DNA from: Bacteroidetes bacterium UBA1935
GTDB taxonomy: Bacteria; Bacteroidota; Bacteroidia; Chitinophagales; Chitinophagaceae
NCBI GenBank assembly: GCA_002337045.1
Contig: DDFF01000003.1
Span: 310,001 to 374,000 of the forward strand
Direction: 5' to 3'
Length of the DNA stretch: 64,000 nucleotides
Part shown: positions 16,053 through 24,909 of the stretch, in pieces
Numbering within the stretch: the first letter of the stretch is position 1
Layout of the letters: each line of letters starts with the position of its first letter
The notes under the pieces: model-generated
Databases searched by the model: none
The model's input: the letters and a program-made list of their open reading frames with translations, nothing else
Told to the model about the DNA's origin: nothing
Translations under genes and position numbers: made by a program

Positions 16053-18248
16053 ATGAACCAATTATCGATGAGAGCCCGAAACACTCTATTCATTATCCTA
16101 TTCTTAATGTCTAATTCTTCTTCAAGCTTTGCATGTCATTGGTCTGGTGGTGAAATATGGTATGAGTTTAATGGCAAAAACTATACGGTACATGAAGTTT
16201 TGTATACTGCTTGCCAAACCTGTATCGCAGGTTTCGGTATGTCTAGTTCAATAATCGAAATTAAATCTGCATCTCTTAACCAAAGACTGCTTTTTACTCC
16301 GAAGTTCTATTCAATAGACACATTGATGACAGGATGCCCCGGAGATACAAACAGCTGCAATAGTCTTTTGGCTCCAATCGCAGGTTATATAAAGCATCAC
16401 TTTGCAGATACAATAAGCATACCACCTGCTAATGACTGGATATTGTCAATTAATAATTGTTGCAGAAATTATAGCAATCTTGTTGGAGGCAGTAGCAATA
16501 GTATTTATGTGGAAGCGACATTAGACAACTCTTTCAAAGAAAATACATCTGCACTTGTATCCGGCGACCTTGCCCTTACATCATTGATTAATGACACTAC
16601 CTATTTCCCTGTTTCGAGTAACGATGCGGATGGTGATAGCGTTACACTTGAACTGGTTGCACCAATGGAATCCCAAAGTTATCCAGTGACATATAGCGCC
16701 GGTTTTTCTGCTACGATGCCATTAGGTGCAGGGTCTGTTTGCGAGTTTACAAGCAACAACTACCTAAAGATATTCAATCCGAATACTTACAATCCCTCAT
16801 TTGCAATGCTCGTAAAGGAATATCGCAATGGCAAATTGATAAGCAGCAGAATAAGAGACATGCAGCTAATAACACAAAAAAGCACTACACTTTCAGGCAA
16901 AACACATACCACACCTCCATATATATCAAGCGGCAACAATCTCTCCATCACCACCTGCCCCGGTAAAGCCAATAGCGTAATGCTCAGTTTTCTGGACTCT
17001 ACTGCTACGGATATTGTGGACGTAGATGTAATAACGCCCAATATGCCGGGTTGGACATTTAATAAAACCATAACTCCCGGTGCAGGCCGTGCCGATGTGC
17101 AGCTCAGTTGGAGTACACCACAAAACCTTACTACCCTACCACAGTTTTTTATAACACTGCGTGCAAAAGACAATGAATGTCCTAATAACACTATAGACTA
17201 TGTACTGGCTGTAAAAACAGATAGCTGTACGGCAGACAGTGTATGGCCGGGCGATTCCAATAACGACAATGTGGTTGACATGTACGACGCGCTGGCAATA
17301 GCCCTTGCGCATAGCGAAACCGGCGCTGCACGTACCAGCCCAAATATGCTATGGCTGCCACAAACATGTGCTGCATGGGGGCGTGTTTTCCCTGTAGACA
17401 ATACAGACATGAAGCATGCAGACTGCAATGGCAACGGCACTACAGACAATGCAGACCTTGCAGCAATTAACAATAATTATGGCAATACACACGGACGTAA
17501 AAAGAATCTGCCCATTGCTATTGCAAGTACTATAAACGCCCCACTATTCTTAGACACTACAGGCATTGTGTTTGAGGCAGGCAAAACCCTACAGATACCA
17601 ATAATGCTTGGCACAGGTGCTGCGCAAATGCACGCTGCATACGGCATTGCCACTACGATAGACGCGAATGGATTTGCACCGGCAGCTCCGCTGAGCATCA
17701 GTACAACCGGCAGTTGGCTAGGCGCAGCAAGCAATATGATTTCTTTTAGCAAAAGCACACAAAGCAGCGCAATAGATTGGGCATGTGCGCGTATCACACA
17801 CACAAACAATAGTGGCTTTGGCCAGATAGGCACACTTACCCTTGCTATACCTGCCACTACACCAGATAACACACCACTGCATATCTCTTTTAAAAACACA
17901 AGAATTATTGACAATCAGGGCCGGCAAATAGCAAGCACCAATATAAAAGGCATCAACACTACCGTAAAAAACAAACTGGCTGTGGGGCAAAGCAATACAA
18001 TCATTACAGCAGCAAGCATAGTACCCAATCCATCTGCACAAAAAGCTACACTGATTGTAAAACTTAAAACCAATGCTACACTACGCACAGATGTAACGGA
18101 CATAACAGGCCGCACCGTATGGACGTACCAAAGCAATGCAACAGATGCCATTGCACTACCAACACAGCAATTGCAAAGCGGCATCTACTTTGTAAAGCTG
18201 ACAACCGCCAATAGTGAAACACTGACACTGAAATGGGTGAAGGAGTAG
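16053..18248 (+). CDS. Large secreted T9SS protein with dockerin-like and cohesin-like segments
   Basis: 731 residues from the ATG at 16053. Signal peptide to about residue 28 (FIILFLMSNSSSSFA). A Cys-containing N-terminal region (CHWSGGEIWYEF, CQTC, CCRN) resembles the start of large Bacteroidota surface adhesins. Residues around 390-475 hold two Ca-binding-like loops (GDSNNDNVVDMYDALAIA and DCNGNGTTDNADLAAIN), as in dockerin type I. The next 130 residues (FEAGKTLQIPIMLG onwards) recall a cohesin-type beta sandwich. The C-terminal sorting tail has IVPNPSAQKATLIV and LQSGIYFVKLTT. The likely location is the cell surface or medium. Confidence 0.75.
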   Translation: MNQLSMRARNTLFIILFLMSNSSSSFACHWSGGEIWYEFNGKNYTVHEVLYTACQTCIAGFGMSSSIIEIKSASLNQRLLFTPKFYSIDTLMTGCPGDTNSCNSLLAPIAGYIKHHFADTISIPPANDWILSINNCCRNYSNLVGGSSNSIYVEATLDNSFKENTSALVSGDLALTSLINDTTYFPVSSNDADGDSVTLELVAPMESQSYPVTYSAGFSATMPLGAGSVCEFTSNNYLKIFNPNTYNPSFAMLVKEYRNGKLISSRIRDMQLITQKSTTLSGKTHTTPPYISSGNNLSITTCPGKANSVMLSFLDSTATDIVDVDVITPNMPGWTFNKTITPGAGRADVQLSWSTPQNLTTLPQFFITLRAKDNECPNNTIDYVLAVKTDSCTADSVWPGDSNNDNVVDMYDALAIALAHSETGAARTSPNMLWLPQTCAAWGRVFPVDNTDMKHADCNGNGTTDNADLAAINNNYGNTHGRKKNLPIAIASTINAPLFLDTTGIVFEAGKTLQIPIMLGTGAAQMHAAYGIATTIDANGFAPAAPLSISTTGSWLGAASNMISFSKSTQSSAIDWACARITHTNNSGFGQIGTLTLAIPATTPDNTPLHISFKNTRIIDNQGRQIASTNIKGINTTVKNKLAVGQSNTIITAASIVPNPSAQKATLIVKLKTNATLRTDVTDITGRTVWTYQSNATDAIALPTQQLQSGIYFVKLTTANSETLTLKWVKE

Positions 18249-18282
18249 AACACTGCTCTCCCCCACACTGCTTAAAAGCAAA

Positions 18283-18316
18283 ACAGCAGCACGTTTCCGT
18301 GCTGCTGTTTGTTATA
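18283..18316. terminator. Bidirectional terminator
   Basis: A perfect 12-bp stem AACAGCAGCACG / CGTGCTGCTGTT with a TTTC loop has T-rich flanks on both strands. It separates the convergent T9SS and cold-shock genes. Confidence 0.88.
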
Positions 18317-18761
18317 TAATACGTTTCACCTTGATGGCACTGAGGCCTTTGGGGGTCTTCTCTGTTTCAAAGCTTACTTTGTGACCTTCCTGTATATTTT
18401 CGGTCACCCTGTTTTTATGCACAAAGATGCTTTCTTTGGTAATGGCATCGTCTATAAAGCCGTAGCCTTTTGTAATATCAAAGAAGCGAACTGTGCCTGT
18501 GCGGGTTTTATCTTCTGGCGGCAGGTCTTCCTTCTTAGGCACACCTACCTGTATCAGCTCGGGTGCTATTTCGCGCATCCTTCGGGGATCTGGCGGAGTG
18601 GGAGAAAGATTACCGTTTTCATCCAGGTACATCATCATGTCTTCCAGGCCCTTGCCCTTGTTATTGTTCTCCTTGCGGTTCAGCATCTTCTCTGCCTTGT
18701 CCTGTTTCTTCCTTTGCTTTTTCTTTTCACGGTCTTTCTTACCCATTGTTTCATTAGCCAT
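18312..18761 (-). CDS. Cold-shock-domain protein with basic N-terminal extension
   Basis: 149 residues. The N-terminal third is strongly basic and probably disordered (GKKDREKKKQRKKQDKAEK). The C-terminal 65 residues form a cold-shock domain with RNP1 KGYGFID and RNP2 SIFVHKN, opening GTVRFFDITKGYGFI and ending GLSAIKVKRI. It should bind single-stranded RNA or DNA as a chaperone. Plain CspA proteins are about 70 residues, so the extension is notable. The RNA-binding RRM gene lies just upstream on the same strand. Confidence 0.9.
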   Translation of the reverse strand: MANETMGKKDREKKKQRKKQDKAEKMLNRKENNNKGKGLEDMMMYLDENGNLSPTPPDPRRMREIAPELIQVGVPKKEDLPPEDKTRTGTVRFFDITKGYGFIDDAITKESIFVHKNRVTENIQEGHKVSFETEKTPKGLSAIKVKRII

Positions 18762-18814
18762 AAATCCTGAAATGTTCTCTTGTTTTTAAAATTGTGATTA
18801 AATTATTGAAATGA

Positions 18815-18844
18815 AAGAGCCATACCTTTTACAGCATGGCTCTT
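18815..18844 (-). terminator. Hairpin terminator of the RRM gene
   Basis: A perfect 9-bp stem AAGAGCCAT / ATGGCTCTT with a 12-nt loop lies 57 bp after the RRM stop codon and is followed on the minus strand by TCATTTC. Confidence 0.6.
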
Positions 18845-18900
18845 CTTAAAAATGCAAAATGGGGATATTTTTATTAAAAAAGAGCCTGCATAGTGCGCTA

Positions 18901-19206
18901 CTAGTAGCGGTTGCTATACTCTCTTTTTTTGTAACTATCGTTGTACCCGCCGCGACGTTCTTCCGTCCTCGGCCTAGCTTCGTTTACCACCATTACACTC
19001 TGATCCATAAAGCTGCTGTTCAGCTTATCGATAGCAGCGCTTGCTTCTGTATTGTCCGGCATTTCTACAAAACCGAAACCACGAGACTGGTTAGAATACT
19101 TGTCAATGATTACTTTTACGGTGTCTACAGTACCGAATGCTGCAAATGCATCGCGCAGTTGATTTTCTGTGGTCTGAATGTTCAGATTACCTACAAAAAT
19201 GTTCAT
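18901..19206 (-). CDS. RRM-domain RNA-binding protein
   Basis: 101 residues. A single RNA recognition motif with RNP2 NIFVGNL at residues 2-8 and RNP1 RGFGFVEM at about 42-49, followed by an Arg/Gly/Tyr-rich tail (RPRTEERRGGYNDSYKKREY). These short RRM proteins of Bacteroidota and cyanobacteria are usually abundant and often cold-induced. The A-rich leader before the start fits a highly expressed gene. Confidence 0.93.
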   Translation of the reverse strand: MNIFVGNLNIQTTENQLRDAFAAFGTVDTVKVIIDKYSNQSRGFGFVEMPDNTEASAAIDKLNSSFMDQSVMVVNEARPRTEERRGGYNDSYKKREYSNRY

Positions 19207-19407
19207 AAAAAACTAATTGAAATAAAATAAAAAATATGGCCGCGGGCGAAATGTAGACTGAAGAGAAGAATTTAACTAACGCAAATCAGAAACTGCAAAA
19301 AGACTCAAAAACCATTGTCTTAACCCAAAGATACATTAAAAAAATCTAATCTGCCAAATTTATTTATTTTCTTATAATTTTTGAAAAGGACGAGTAATGC
19401 AAAATTT

Positions 19408-19635
19408 ATGATCAGCAAAAAGTACTTCAAACACATCAACACACTTTTCGTTGTCTTCCCCATGACGCTTATTATGGCTTTTGTGGGGCTGATGCGCAAT
19501 TACGGATTTGGCGAAGACTGGTTTCTGAAATTTCTGAAGGCATGGAGCGTGATGCTGCCCGTTGCCTATGTGGCGGCATTCATCATCATACCGCGCGCAC
19601 GCAAGCTGGCAGAACGGGTGGCGGGCGGAGAATAG
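19408..19635 (+). CDS. DUF2798-like small membrane protein
   Basis: 75 residues from the ATG at 19408; a TTG start 27 bp upstream is possible but less likely. Two hydrophobic helices (TLFVVFPMTLIMAFVGLM and SVMLPVAYVAAFIIIPRARKLAERV) with Phe-Pro in the first and a Pro-ending second helix followed by basic residues match the DUF2798 pattern. The function is unknown. Confidence 0.65.
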   Translation: MISKKYFKHINTLFVVFPMTLIMAFVGLMRNYGFGEDWFLKFLKAWSVMLPVAYVAAFIIIPRARKLAERVAGGE

Positions 19636-19787
19636 TCTCACCAAGGCTCGTAAAAAGCCCGGGAAACACATTAAAAAGAATACTACTAATAATTAGGGGT
19701 ACAGCAATACGATACATATATCATCTTTGTTTTCGATAATCGTTTTTTTGTTTGTTTGATAACCACATGCATAGCTAACAGGTGGTG

Positions 19788-19809
19788 AAGTGTGTTTTTT
19801 AACACACTT
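19788..19809 (+). terminator. Hairpin with T-run
   Basis: The stem AAGTGTGTT / AACACACTT with a TTTT loop is followed by TTATTAT. No annotated gene ends close to it (the nearest stop is 150 bp upstream), so it may end an unannotated transcript. Confidence 0.5.
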
Positions 19810-19845
19810 TTTATTATGGTTAGGTTAATGGAAACCTTATCCCTG

Positions 19846-19880
19846 AATGCTTCAATGATGCAATGCGTCATTGAAGCATT
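19846..19880. other. Strong 13-bp hairpin in the same intergenic space
   Basis: Perfect arms AATGCTTCAATGA and TCATTGAAGCATT enclose a 9-nt loop, followed by TTGAT. With the hairpin at 19788-19809 it forms two adjacent stem-loops in a gene-free 280-bp space, the layout expected of a small structured RNA or a leader of the next gene. Confidence 0.5.
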
Positions 19881-19917
19881 TTGATAGTTGAAGCAAATTG
19901 ATTGTATATAAATTGTT

Positions 19918-20181
19918 ATGAAACTAATGTTTGTTTTGCTGATAGCAACCGGTGCTATACAGATGCTGTTAAGAATGTACTACCTCATTTACCTGCGTGT
20001 TGGCGAAAGCTATGGTAAACTGTTCTTTAATTCCTTCCTGATAATAGACAAAGCAGTTATCAACAATATTTTTCACGACGGCATACAAGCATATTACAGA
20101 AAATGCAACCTTATCAATAAGATCTTTTACTTCTTCCTTTTGTCAGAGCTGTTAATACTGCTATTCTTAAATTCTATATAG
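19918..20181 (+). CDS. Small two-helix membrane protein of unknown function
   Basis: 87 residues: an N-terminal hydrophobic helix (LMFVLLIATGAIQMLLRMYYLIYL), a 35-residue polar loop, and a C-terminal helix (FYFFLLSELLILLFLNSI). No family is recognised. It lies just upstream of the two-component cluster, separated by two tandem hairpins, and could be part of its sensing or simply a neighbour. Confidence 0.5.
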   Translation: MKLMFVLLIATGAIQMLLRMYYLIYLRVGESYGKLFFNSFLIIDKAVINNIFHDGIQAYYRKCNLINKIFYFFLLSELLILLFLNSI

Positions 20182-20212
20182 CTCCGTACCTATTGGTAAT
20201 CAACGGCATAAA

Positions 20213-20246
20213 ATGCAAACAGTGTTTGCATCCCTAATGGTAGGGA
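20213..20246 (+). promoter_or_regulatory. Two tandem hairpins before the signalling operon
   Basis: ATGCAAAC-AGT-GTTTGCAT (20213-20231) is followed at once by TCCCTA-ATGG-TAGGGA (20231-20246) and then TTTG. The pair may terminate the preceding small gene or act as an attenuator in the leader of the operon starting at 20293. Confidence 0.45.
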
Positions 20247-20292
20247 TTTGAGAGAGAAACCAATACCAGACATTTGCCAAAGTTACATATAC

Positions 20293-20952
20293 ATGAATAA
20301 GGATTTGAAATACGTGGGAGTGATAGAGGACAATCCCCACCTTTTAAAAAACGTAGAAAGCTTTCTGAATGTCAGCAGTGAGTACTATGTAGTATTTAGT
20401 GAATCTTCTATAGAAACACTGGACGTAAAATCCATAGAGACAGAACCGGATTTTATACTGCTTGACATTTACCTGAACGGCACTAATAGCATCGTAAAAA
20501 TCAGAGAGCTGAAAAAGCGCTTCCCTGCTGCCATGATCATTATGATGACCGGCAACAAGGATGATTCCAATATACTGCGTGCCATTCAGCAAGGTGCGGT
20601 AGGCTATCTGCAAAAACCTTTTTTGCTTACAGAGCTGATTACCGTACTGAAGCAAACAGCAGAAAAGCAAAGCTATCTGGAATCTGAAACCATCATCAGG
20701 CTAATGAAAGTACTGAGTGGCGAAGACAACAAAAACAAGCTCTACAACAACGCACAACTTACACAGAGAGAAAAAGACATCATCAATCTGCTGGGCCTTG
20801 GCTATTCTTATAAAATGATAAGTGATGAGCTACGCCTTTCTTACCACACTGTCAATTTCCACATTAAAAACATTTACATCAAGCTGGATGTAAACTCCAA
20901 ATCAGAACTAATTGCCAAACACCTTTTACATACACAGAATTCCCTAAAATGA
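20293..20952 (+). CDS. NarL/FixJ-type response regulator
   Basis: 219 residues from the ATG at 20293; an upstream TTG adds 15 unconserved residues. Receiver domain with acidic pair ED12-13, Asp58 (FILLDIYLNG), Thr in MMTGNKDD and Lys in LQKPFLL. LuxR-type HTH at about 150-210 (LTQREKDIINLLGLGYSYKMI, LSYHTVNFHIKNIY). It is the first of four overlapping genes and the only one with a DNA-binding output. Its stop overlaps the next start as ATGA. Confidence 0.9.
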   Translation: MNKDLKYVGVIEDNPHLLKNVESFLNVSSEYYVVFSESSIETLDVKSIETEPDFILLDIYLNGTNSIVKIRELKKRFPAAMIIMMTGNKDDSNILRAIQQGAVGYLQKPFLLTELITVLKQTAEKQSYLESETIIRLMKVLSGEDNKNKLYNNAQLTQREKDIINLLGLGYSYKMISDELRLSYHTVNFHIKNIYIKLDVNSKSELIAKHLLHTQNSLK

Positions 20953-21365
20953 GTTTACACGAAGTATTAGTGGTAGATGACGAAGCAGTGAACAGGTTTG
21001 TATTATGCAAATACCTGGAGCAGTTTGAATTCTTACCAATAGAAGCCGCAAACGGAGAAGAGGCAATAAATGCACTGAAAGAAAGGCCCATGTGCAATAT
21101 CGTATTGCTGGACCTGAACATGCCTGTAATGGATGGCTACGAGTTTTTGCAAGAGCTGAATAACAACAACATATTACCCGACAGGGAAATAGTTATAATA
21201 ATAAACAGCGCATCAGACGAGGAAACTTTTCAGAAAATGTGCACTACCCACAAGATAAACACACACAATGTGGTGGCGTATGTACAAAAACCTGTAAGCA
21301 TACCATTTGTAATAGAAAAACTACGGGCACAAACAAACAAAAAGATGCTGCATAACAATGCCTAA
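20949..21365 (+). CDS. Stand-alone receiver-domain protein
   Basis: 138 residues, a single receiver domain: DD10-11, Asp55 (IVLLDLNMPVMDGYEF), Ser/Thr position in INSASDEE, and Lys in YVQKPVSIP. There is no output domain. It probably relays phosphate within the cluster or acts by protein contact. It overlaps the preceding gene by 4 nt and the following kinase by 8 nt, which implies translational coupling. Confidence 0.9.
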   Translation: MSLHEVLVVDDEAVNRFVLCKYLEQFEFLPIEAANGEEAINALKERPMCNIVLLDLNMPVMDGYEFLQELNNNNILPDREIVIIINSASDEETFQKMCTTHKINTHNVVAYVQKPVSIPFVIEKLRAQTNKKMLHNNA

Positions 21366-23256
21366 CAGCATAGACAAAAACCTGCGTCGTATACTGGATG
21401 CATTTTCTACCGGCGTATTGCTGGAAAACGGCAAAAGAAAAGTTGCATATACCAACAAGCAATTCCTTTGTATATTCAATATGAATATAGAAGCTGAAAT
21501 GCTATTGGGTGCAGACTGTACGGCAATGGCAGAGCAGGCAAAGTTTTTCTTTAAAGACCCTGAGAAATTCGAAAAGGACATTGCCCGAATCCTGGCCCTG
21601 AAGGCAGAAAACAAAGAGGTTGTAGAAACGGCAGACGGCAGATATTTACAAAGACGGTATGTGCCGATAATGCAATCGGACGAAGTAGAATTTCACCTAT
21701 GGACTTATGAAGACGTAACAGACATTACCAGCCTGAAGCAAAAGTACGATAAACAAAGGCTGCTGTACGACAGGATACTAAATGAAATGCCGGCAGACAT
21801 TGCCGTGTTTGACAATAAGCACAGGTATGTTTTCGTAAACAAATCGGGGATAAAAGATGAAACCATACGCAAGTGGTTGATAGGCAAAGATGACTATGAA
21901 TATGCAGAATACAAAGGGCTGAGCCACGAAGCTTTTCATACAAGGCGTGCACTGTTTAATAAAGCACTGGACACTAAAACACCTGTCAACTGGACTGATG
22001 AATATACCCTGAAGGATGGGGCTAAAAAATATGTACTGCGCATCTTCTACCCGGTAGTGGAAGATAACGGAGCTATAGACCTGGTAATAGGCTATGGTGT
22101 AGATACTACAGAACAGACACTAAGCGCACTGCAGATTGAGAAACAGCGAGAGCGATACATTACACTTGTCAACTCATTGAGAGACGGTGTGTTTCAGGTA
22201 AATGAAGACAGAAAAATTGTCTATTACAACCAATCATTTGTCGAACTGCTCAATGTTACACCTGAGGATATTGAGCAAGGCACTTTACTGACATCTAAAA
22301 ATGTACATCCTGAAGATATTGAAACAGTGCGCCCCGTTGTTCAGCAAATGTTTCAACAGAATGCGCAGCCCCATATGGGCACATTCAGAGTATGTCACGG
22401 AGATGAAATAAAACACTTAGAATATCGGGTATGGCCTATATTCTCTCCTGCAGACGGACGCTCTATGGTTGGCAGATTTTCGGACATTACACCACAGGTA
22501 GAACGTGAACAAAACCTGCAGGCAATACTGGATAAGGAAAAAGAGTTGAGTGCCATGAAGTCGAACTTCATACACATCACATCTCACGAGTTGCGCACAC
22601 CACTTTCTGTAATACTCTCTTCCGCCGAAATTGTGGACTACATAGTAGATACATGGAGCAAGGGACAACAACCGGGTCTGGACCACAAATCATTTACAAG
22701 CAGCATCATAACAGAAGCACTCCGTATAACAGACATATTGAACGACCTGCTGATAGTGGGCAGAATAGAAAACGGCAAGCTTAAATTTGAGCCGGAATAC
22801 ATTCACATCAACAACTACATACACAAACTGGCAGCAGAACAGTATTCGCCATTCAAAGACGGGCGAATGCTGAAAATAACCTGCGACTGTGATATTGAAA
22901 GTACCCGAATGGACATATCGCTGATGAGGCATGCACTTACCAATCTCATTAATAATGCATTCAAGTATTCAGAAGACAGGCAAGCACCTGAACTGTGCGT
23001 GTATAATGATGAGCACAATGTCTATTTCAGAATAAAGGACTATGGCATAGGGATACCCGAGAATGAAATAAAAAACTTGTTCCAATCATTTTATCGGGCA
23101 TCCAACGTAGGCAATATATCTGGCACAGGCATAGGGCTGATGGTGGTAGAACACGTTGCAAAAGTGCATAACGGACAGTTGGACGTAAGCAGCGAATTGA
23201 ACAAAGGAAGCATTTTCACATTATCCATATCATTAAACAATGAGCCAGAGAACTAA
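21358..23256 (+). CDS. Cytoplasmic multi-PAS sensor histidine kinase
   Basis: 632 residues with no membrane helix. Three PAS-like modules precede the kinase core (about 10-125, 135-255 and 265-390). HisKA motif with phospho-acceptor His410 in ITSHELRTPLSVIL. ATPase motifs: N box LTNLINNAFKYSE, G1 DYGIGIPENEI, G2 GTGIGLMVVEH. A soluble signal such as redox state, light or a small ligand is expected but cannot be read. The gene overlaps both neighbours. Confidence 0.92.
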   Translation: MPNSIDKNLRRILDAFSTGVLLENGKRKVAYTNKQFLCIFNMNIEAEMLLGADCTAMAEQAKFFFKDPEKFEKDIARILALKAENKEVVETADGRYLQRRYVPIMQSDEVEFHLWTYEDVTDITSLKQKYDKQRLLYDRILNEMPADIAVFDNKHRYVFVNKSGIKDETIRKWLIGKDDYEYAEYKGLSHEAFHTRRALFNKALDTKTPVNWTDEYTLKDGAKKYVLRIFYPVVEDNGAIDLVIGYGVDTTEQTLSALQIEKQRERYITLVNSLRDGVFQVNEDRKIVYYNQSFVELLNVTPEDIEQGTLLTSKNVHPEDIETVRPVVQQMFQQNAQPHMGTFRVCHGDEIKHLEYRVWPIFSPADGRSMVGRFSDITPQVEREQNLQAILDKEKELSAMKSNFIHITSHELRTPLSVILSSAEIVDYIVDTWSKGQQPGLDHKSFTSSIITEALRITDILNDLLIVGRIENGKLKFEPEYIHINNYIHKLAAEQYSPFKDGRMLKITCDCDIESTRMDISLMRHALTNLINNAFKYSEDRQAPELCVYNDEHNVYFRIKDYGIGIPENEIKNLFQSFYRASNVGNISGTGIGLMVVEHVAKVHNGQLDVSSELNKGSIFTLSISLNNEPEN

Positions 23257-24319
23257 GCTATTGGTGATTGAAGACGATAAAGGCATCAGCAAGGTGATGC
23301 AAGCCATATTTCACATCAATGAAATAGATGCTACTTTTATCGACAATGGGAAGAGTGCTATTGAGGCATTGCAAATACTTAGTCCAGACCTGATACTGTG
23401 CGACATAATGCTGCCCGATATTGAAGGCTATGAAATACTGAAAGCCGCCAAGAGCAATGTGCGCACCTACACCACTCCGTTCATTTTCCTATCTGCCTTT
23501 GCAGACCCTAAGGATGTGCGCAAGGGCATGGATCTGGGTGCCGACGACTATATCACAAAGCCTTTCAAATCTCACGAACTGGTAAATGCCATAAAAGCAC
23601 GCGTGCAGATAAAAAAAGAAAGAGACGAACTGAGCAATCAGCAAATAAACGAAAGCTGGCTGGAAGTAATATCTACCAACTTCAATCACGAATTCCTAAC
23701 GCCGCTCAACAACATACTCAATTCCATACAGCTGATATCTGCTACCAAACAAAGCATCGATGCCCATCAGTTCGACCATATCATCAAAGACATATCAAAT
23801 GCTGGCACCAGAATGATGAGAAACACCCGAAAGCTGATATACTACTCTATCATAAAAACAAACGGGCTGACACTGAATACCAGTAAAACCGAAATGAATC
23901 TTAGCAGCCTGATAAAGGAAACAACTGCTACCATACAAATGCTAAACCCCAACAACCCGATAACCACAGAAATTGCCAACAATATTACCTGCACTTCCAA
24001 TTACGAACACCTGCGTTTCATCATCTGCGAATTGTCTGAAAATGCCGCATTGCACAGCAAAAAAGGTGGCGCAGTAAACATTAACCTGAAGAAAGAAGAC
24101 AACTACACAATCTTTGACATAAGTAACGAACCGCAGCTTGTACCCAGGATAGATATGCATAACATTCAACCATTCCGAAAATACCACGAAGACAAATCGA
24201 TGCGCGGGCTAGGGCTGGGTTTATATATCTGTTGCCAGCTAGCACAGAAAAACAGCTACGAAATAACCACCAAAAGTACAGACACAAGCATTACATTTTC
24301 TATGAAGATACCCTGCTGA
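23240..24319 (+). CDS. Hybrid protein: receiver domain followed by histidine kinase core
   Basis: 359 residues. Receiver at 1-125 with DD12-13, Asp55 (LILCDIMLPDIEGYE) and Lys in ITKPFKSHE. The HisKA-like helix has His150 in NFNHEFLTPLNNIL, and the ATPase end has RFIICELSENAALH and MRGLGLGLYICCQLA. A receiver placed before the kinase suggests that phosphorylation by the upstream PAS kinase tunes this kinase. It overlaps the preceding gene by 17 nt. The DxGxG box is weak (FDISNEP), so activity may be reduced. Confidence 0.88.
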   Translation: MSQRTKLLVIEDDKGISKVMQAIFHINEIDATFIDNGKSAIEALQILSPDLILCDIMLPDIEGYEILKAAKSNVRTYTTPFIFLSAFADPKDVRKGMDLGADDYITKPFKSHELVNAIKARVQIKKERDELSNQQINESWLEVISTNFNHEFLTPLNNILNSIQLISATKQSIDAHQFDHIIKDISNAGTRMMRNTRKLIYYSIIKTNGLTLNTSKTEMNLSSLIKETTATIQMLNPNNPITTEIANNITCTSNYEHLRFIICELSENAALHSKKGGAVNINLKKEDNYTIFDISNEPQLVPRIDMHNIQPFRKYHEDKSMRGLGLGLYICCQLAQKNSYEITTKSTDTSITFSMKIPC

Positions 24320-24356
24320 TTGTGGCTTATAGCTAAACGCCCTATCTTGCAACACT

Positions 24357-24812
24357 ATGTACAGCAGGCATGAAATAGCAAAGCTGAAGGAAACATTCTG
24401 GACTACATTTGGCAGGTATATGCAACCCGTAGTACCCGCCGATGGCGAGCGCGTGAATTGGGTAAACTATAAAACAGGCATTCAGGGTATCAGTTTTCGG
24501 ATGGATGCAGATAGCAAACAGGCAAGTATTGCCATTGTACTGGCACACAAAGATGCCGACATGCGTGCGCAACACTATGCACAACTGCTGCAATTGCAAA
24601 CACTGCTGCACAACGAACTGGGCGAAACATGGATGTGGGAAGAAAACACCACCGATGAATTTGGCAAGCCAATAAGCCTTGCAGGCACTACAATAAGCGG
24701 CATCAACATACTGAAACAGGAAGACTGGCCTGCGCTCATATCTTTCCTCAAGCCGCGCATCATAGCACTGGATGCCTTCTGGAGCAACGTAAAATACGCC
24801 TTCGAGCTATAG
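24357..24812 (+). CDS. DUF4268 protein
   Basis: 151 residues. The pattern KETFWTTFGRYMQPV, NWVNYKTGIQGISFRMDAD, ASIAIVLAHKD and DWPALISFLKPRIIALDAFWSNVKYAFEL is the DUF4268 family found alone in Bacteroidota, and elsewhere fused to nuclease-like domains. It is a short cytoplasmic protein with unknown function. Confidence 0.8.
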   Translation: MYSRHEIAKLKETFWTTFGRYMQPVVPADGERVNWVNYKTGIQGISFRMDADSKQASIAIVLAHKDADMRAQHYAQLLQLQTLLHNELGETWMWEENTTDEFGKPISLAGTTISGINILKQEDWPALISFLKPRIIALDAFWSNVKYAFEL

Positions 24813-24909
24813 AGGACAGTATGCCACGGGCAATTGGTTGGTACACCCATATGGGGGATTTTTAAATGAATGGCACATCCTATATTCGTTACATAAAACC
24901 CAACTGATA

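Noticed and set aside
19381..19407. TTG start for the DUF2798-like protein
   Set aside because: The ATG at 19408 fits the family start; the added residues are not typical.
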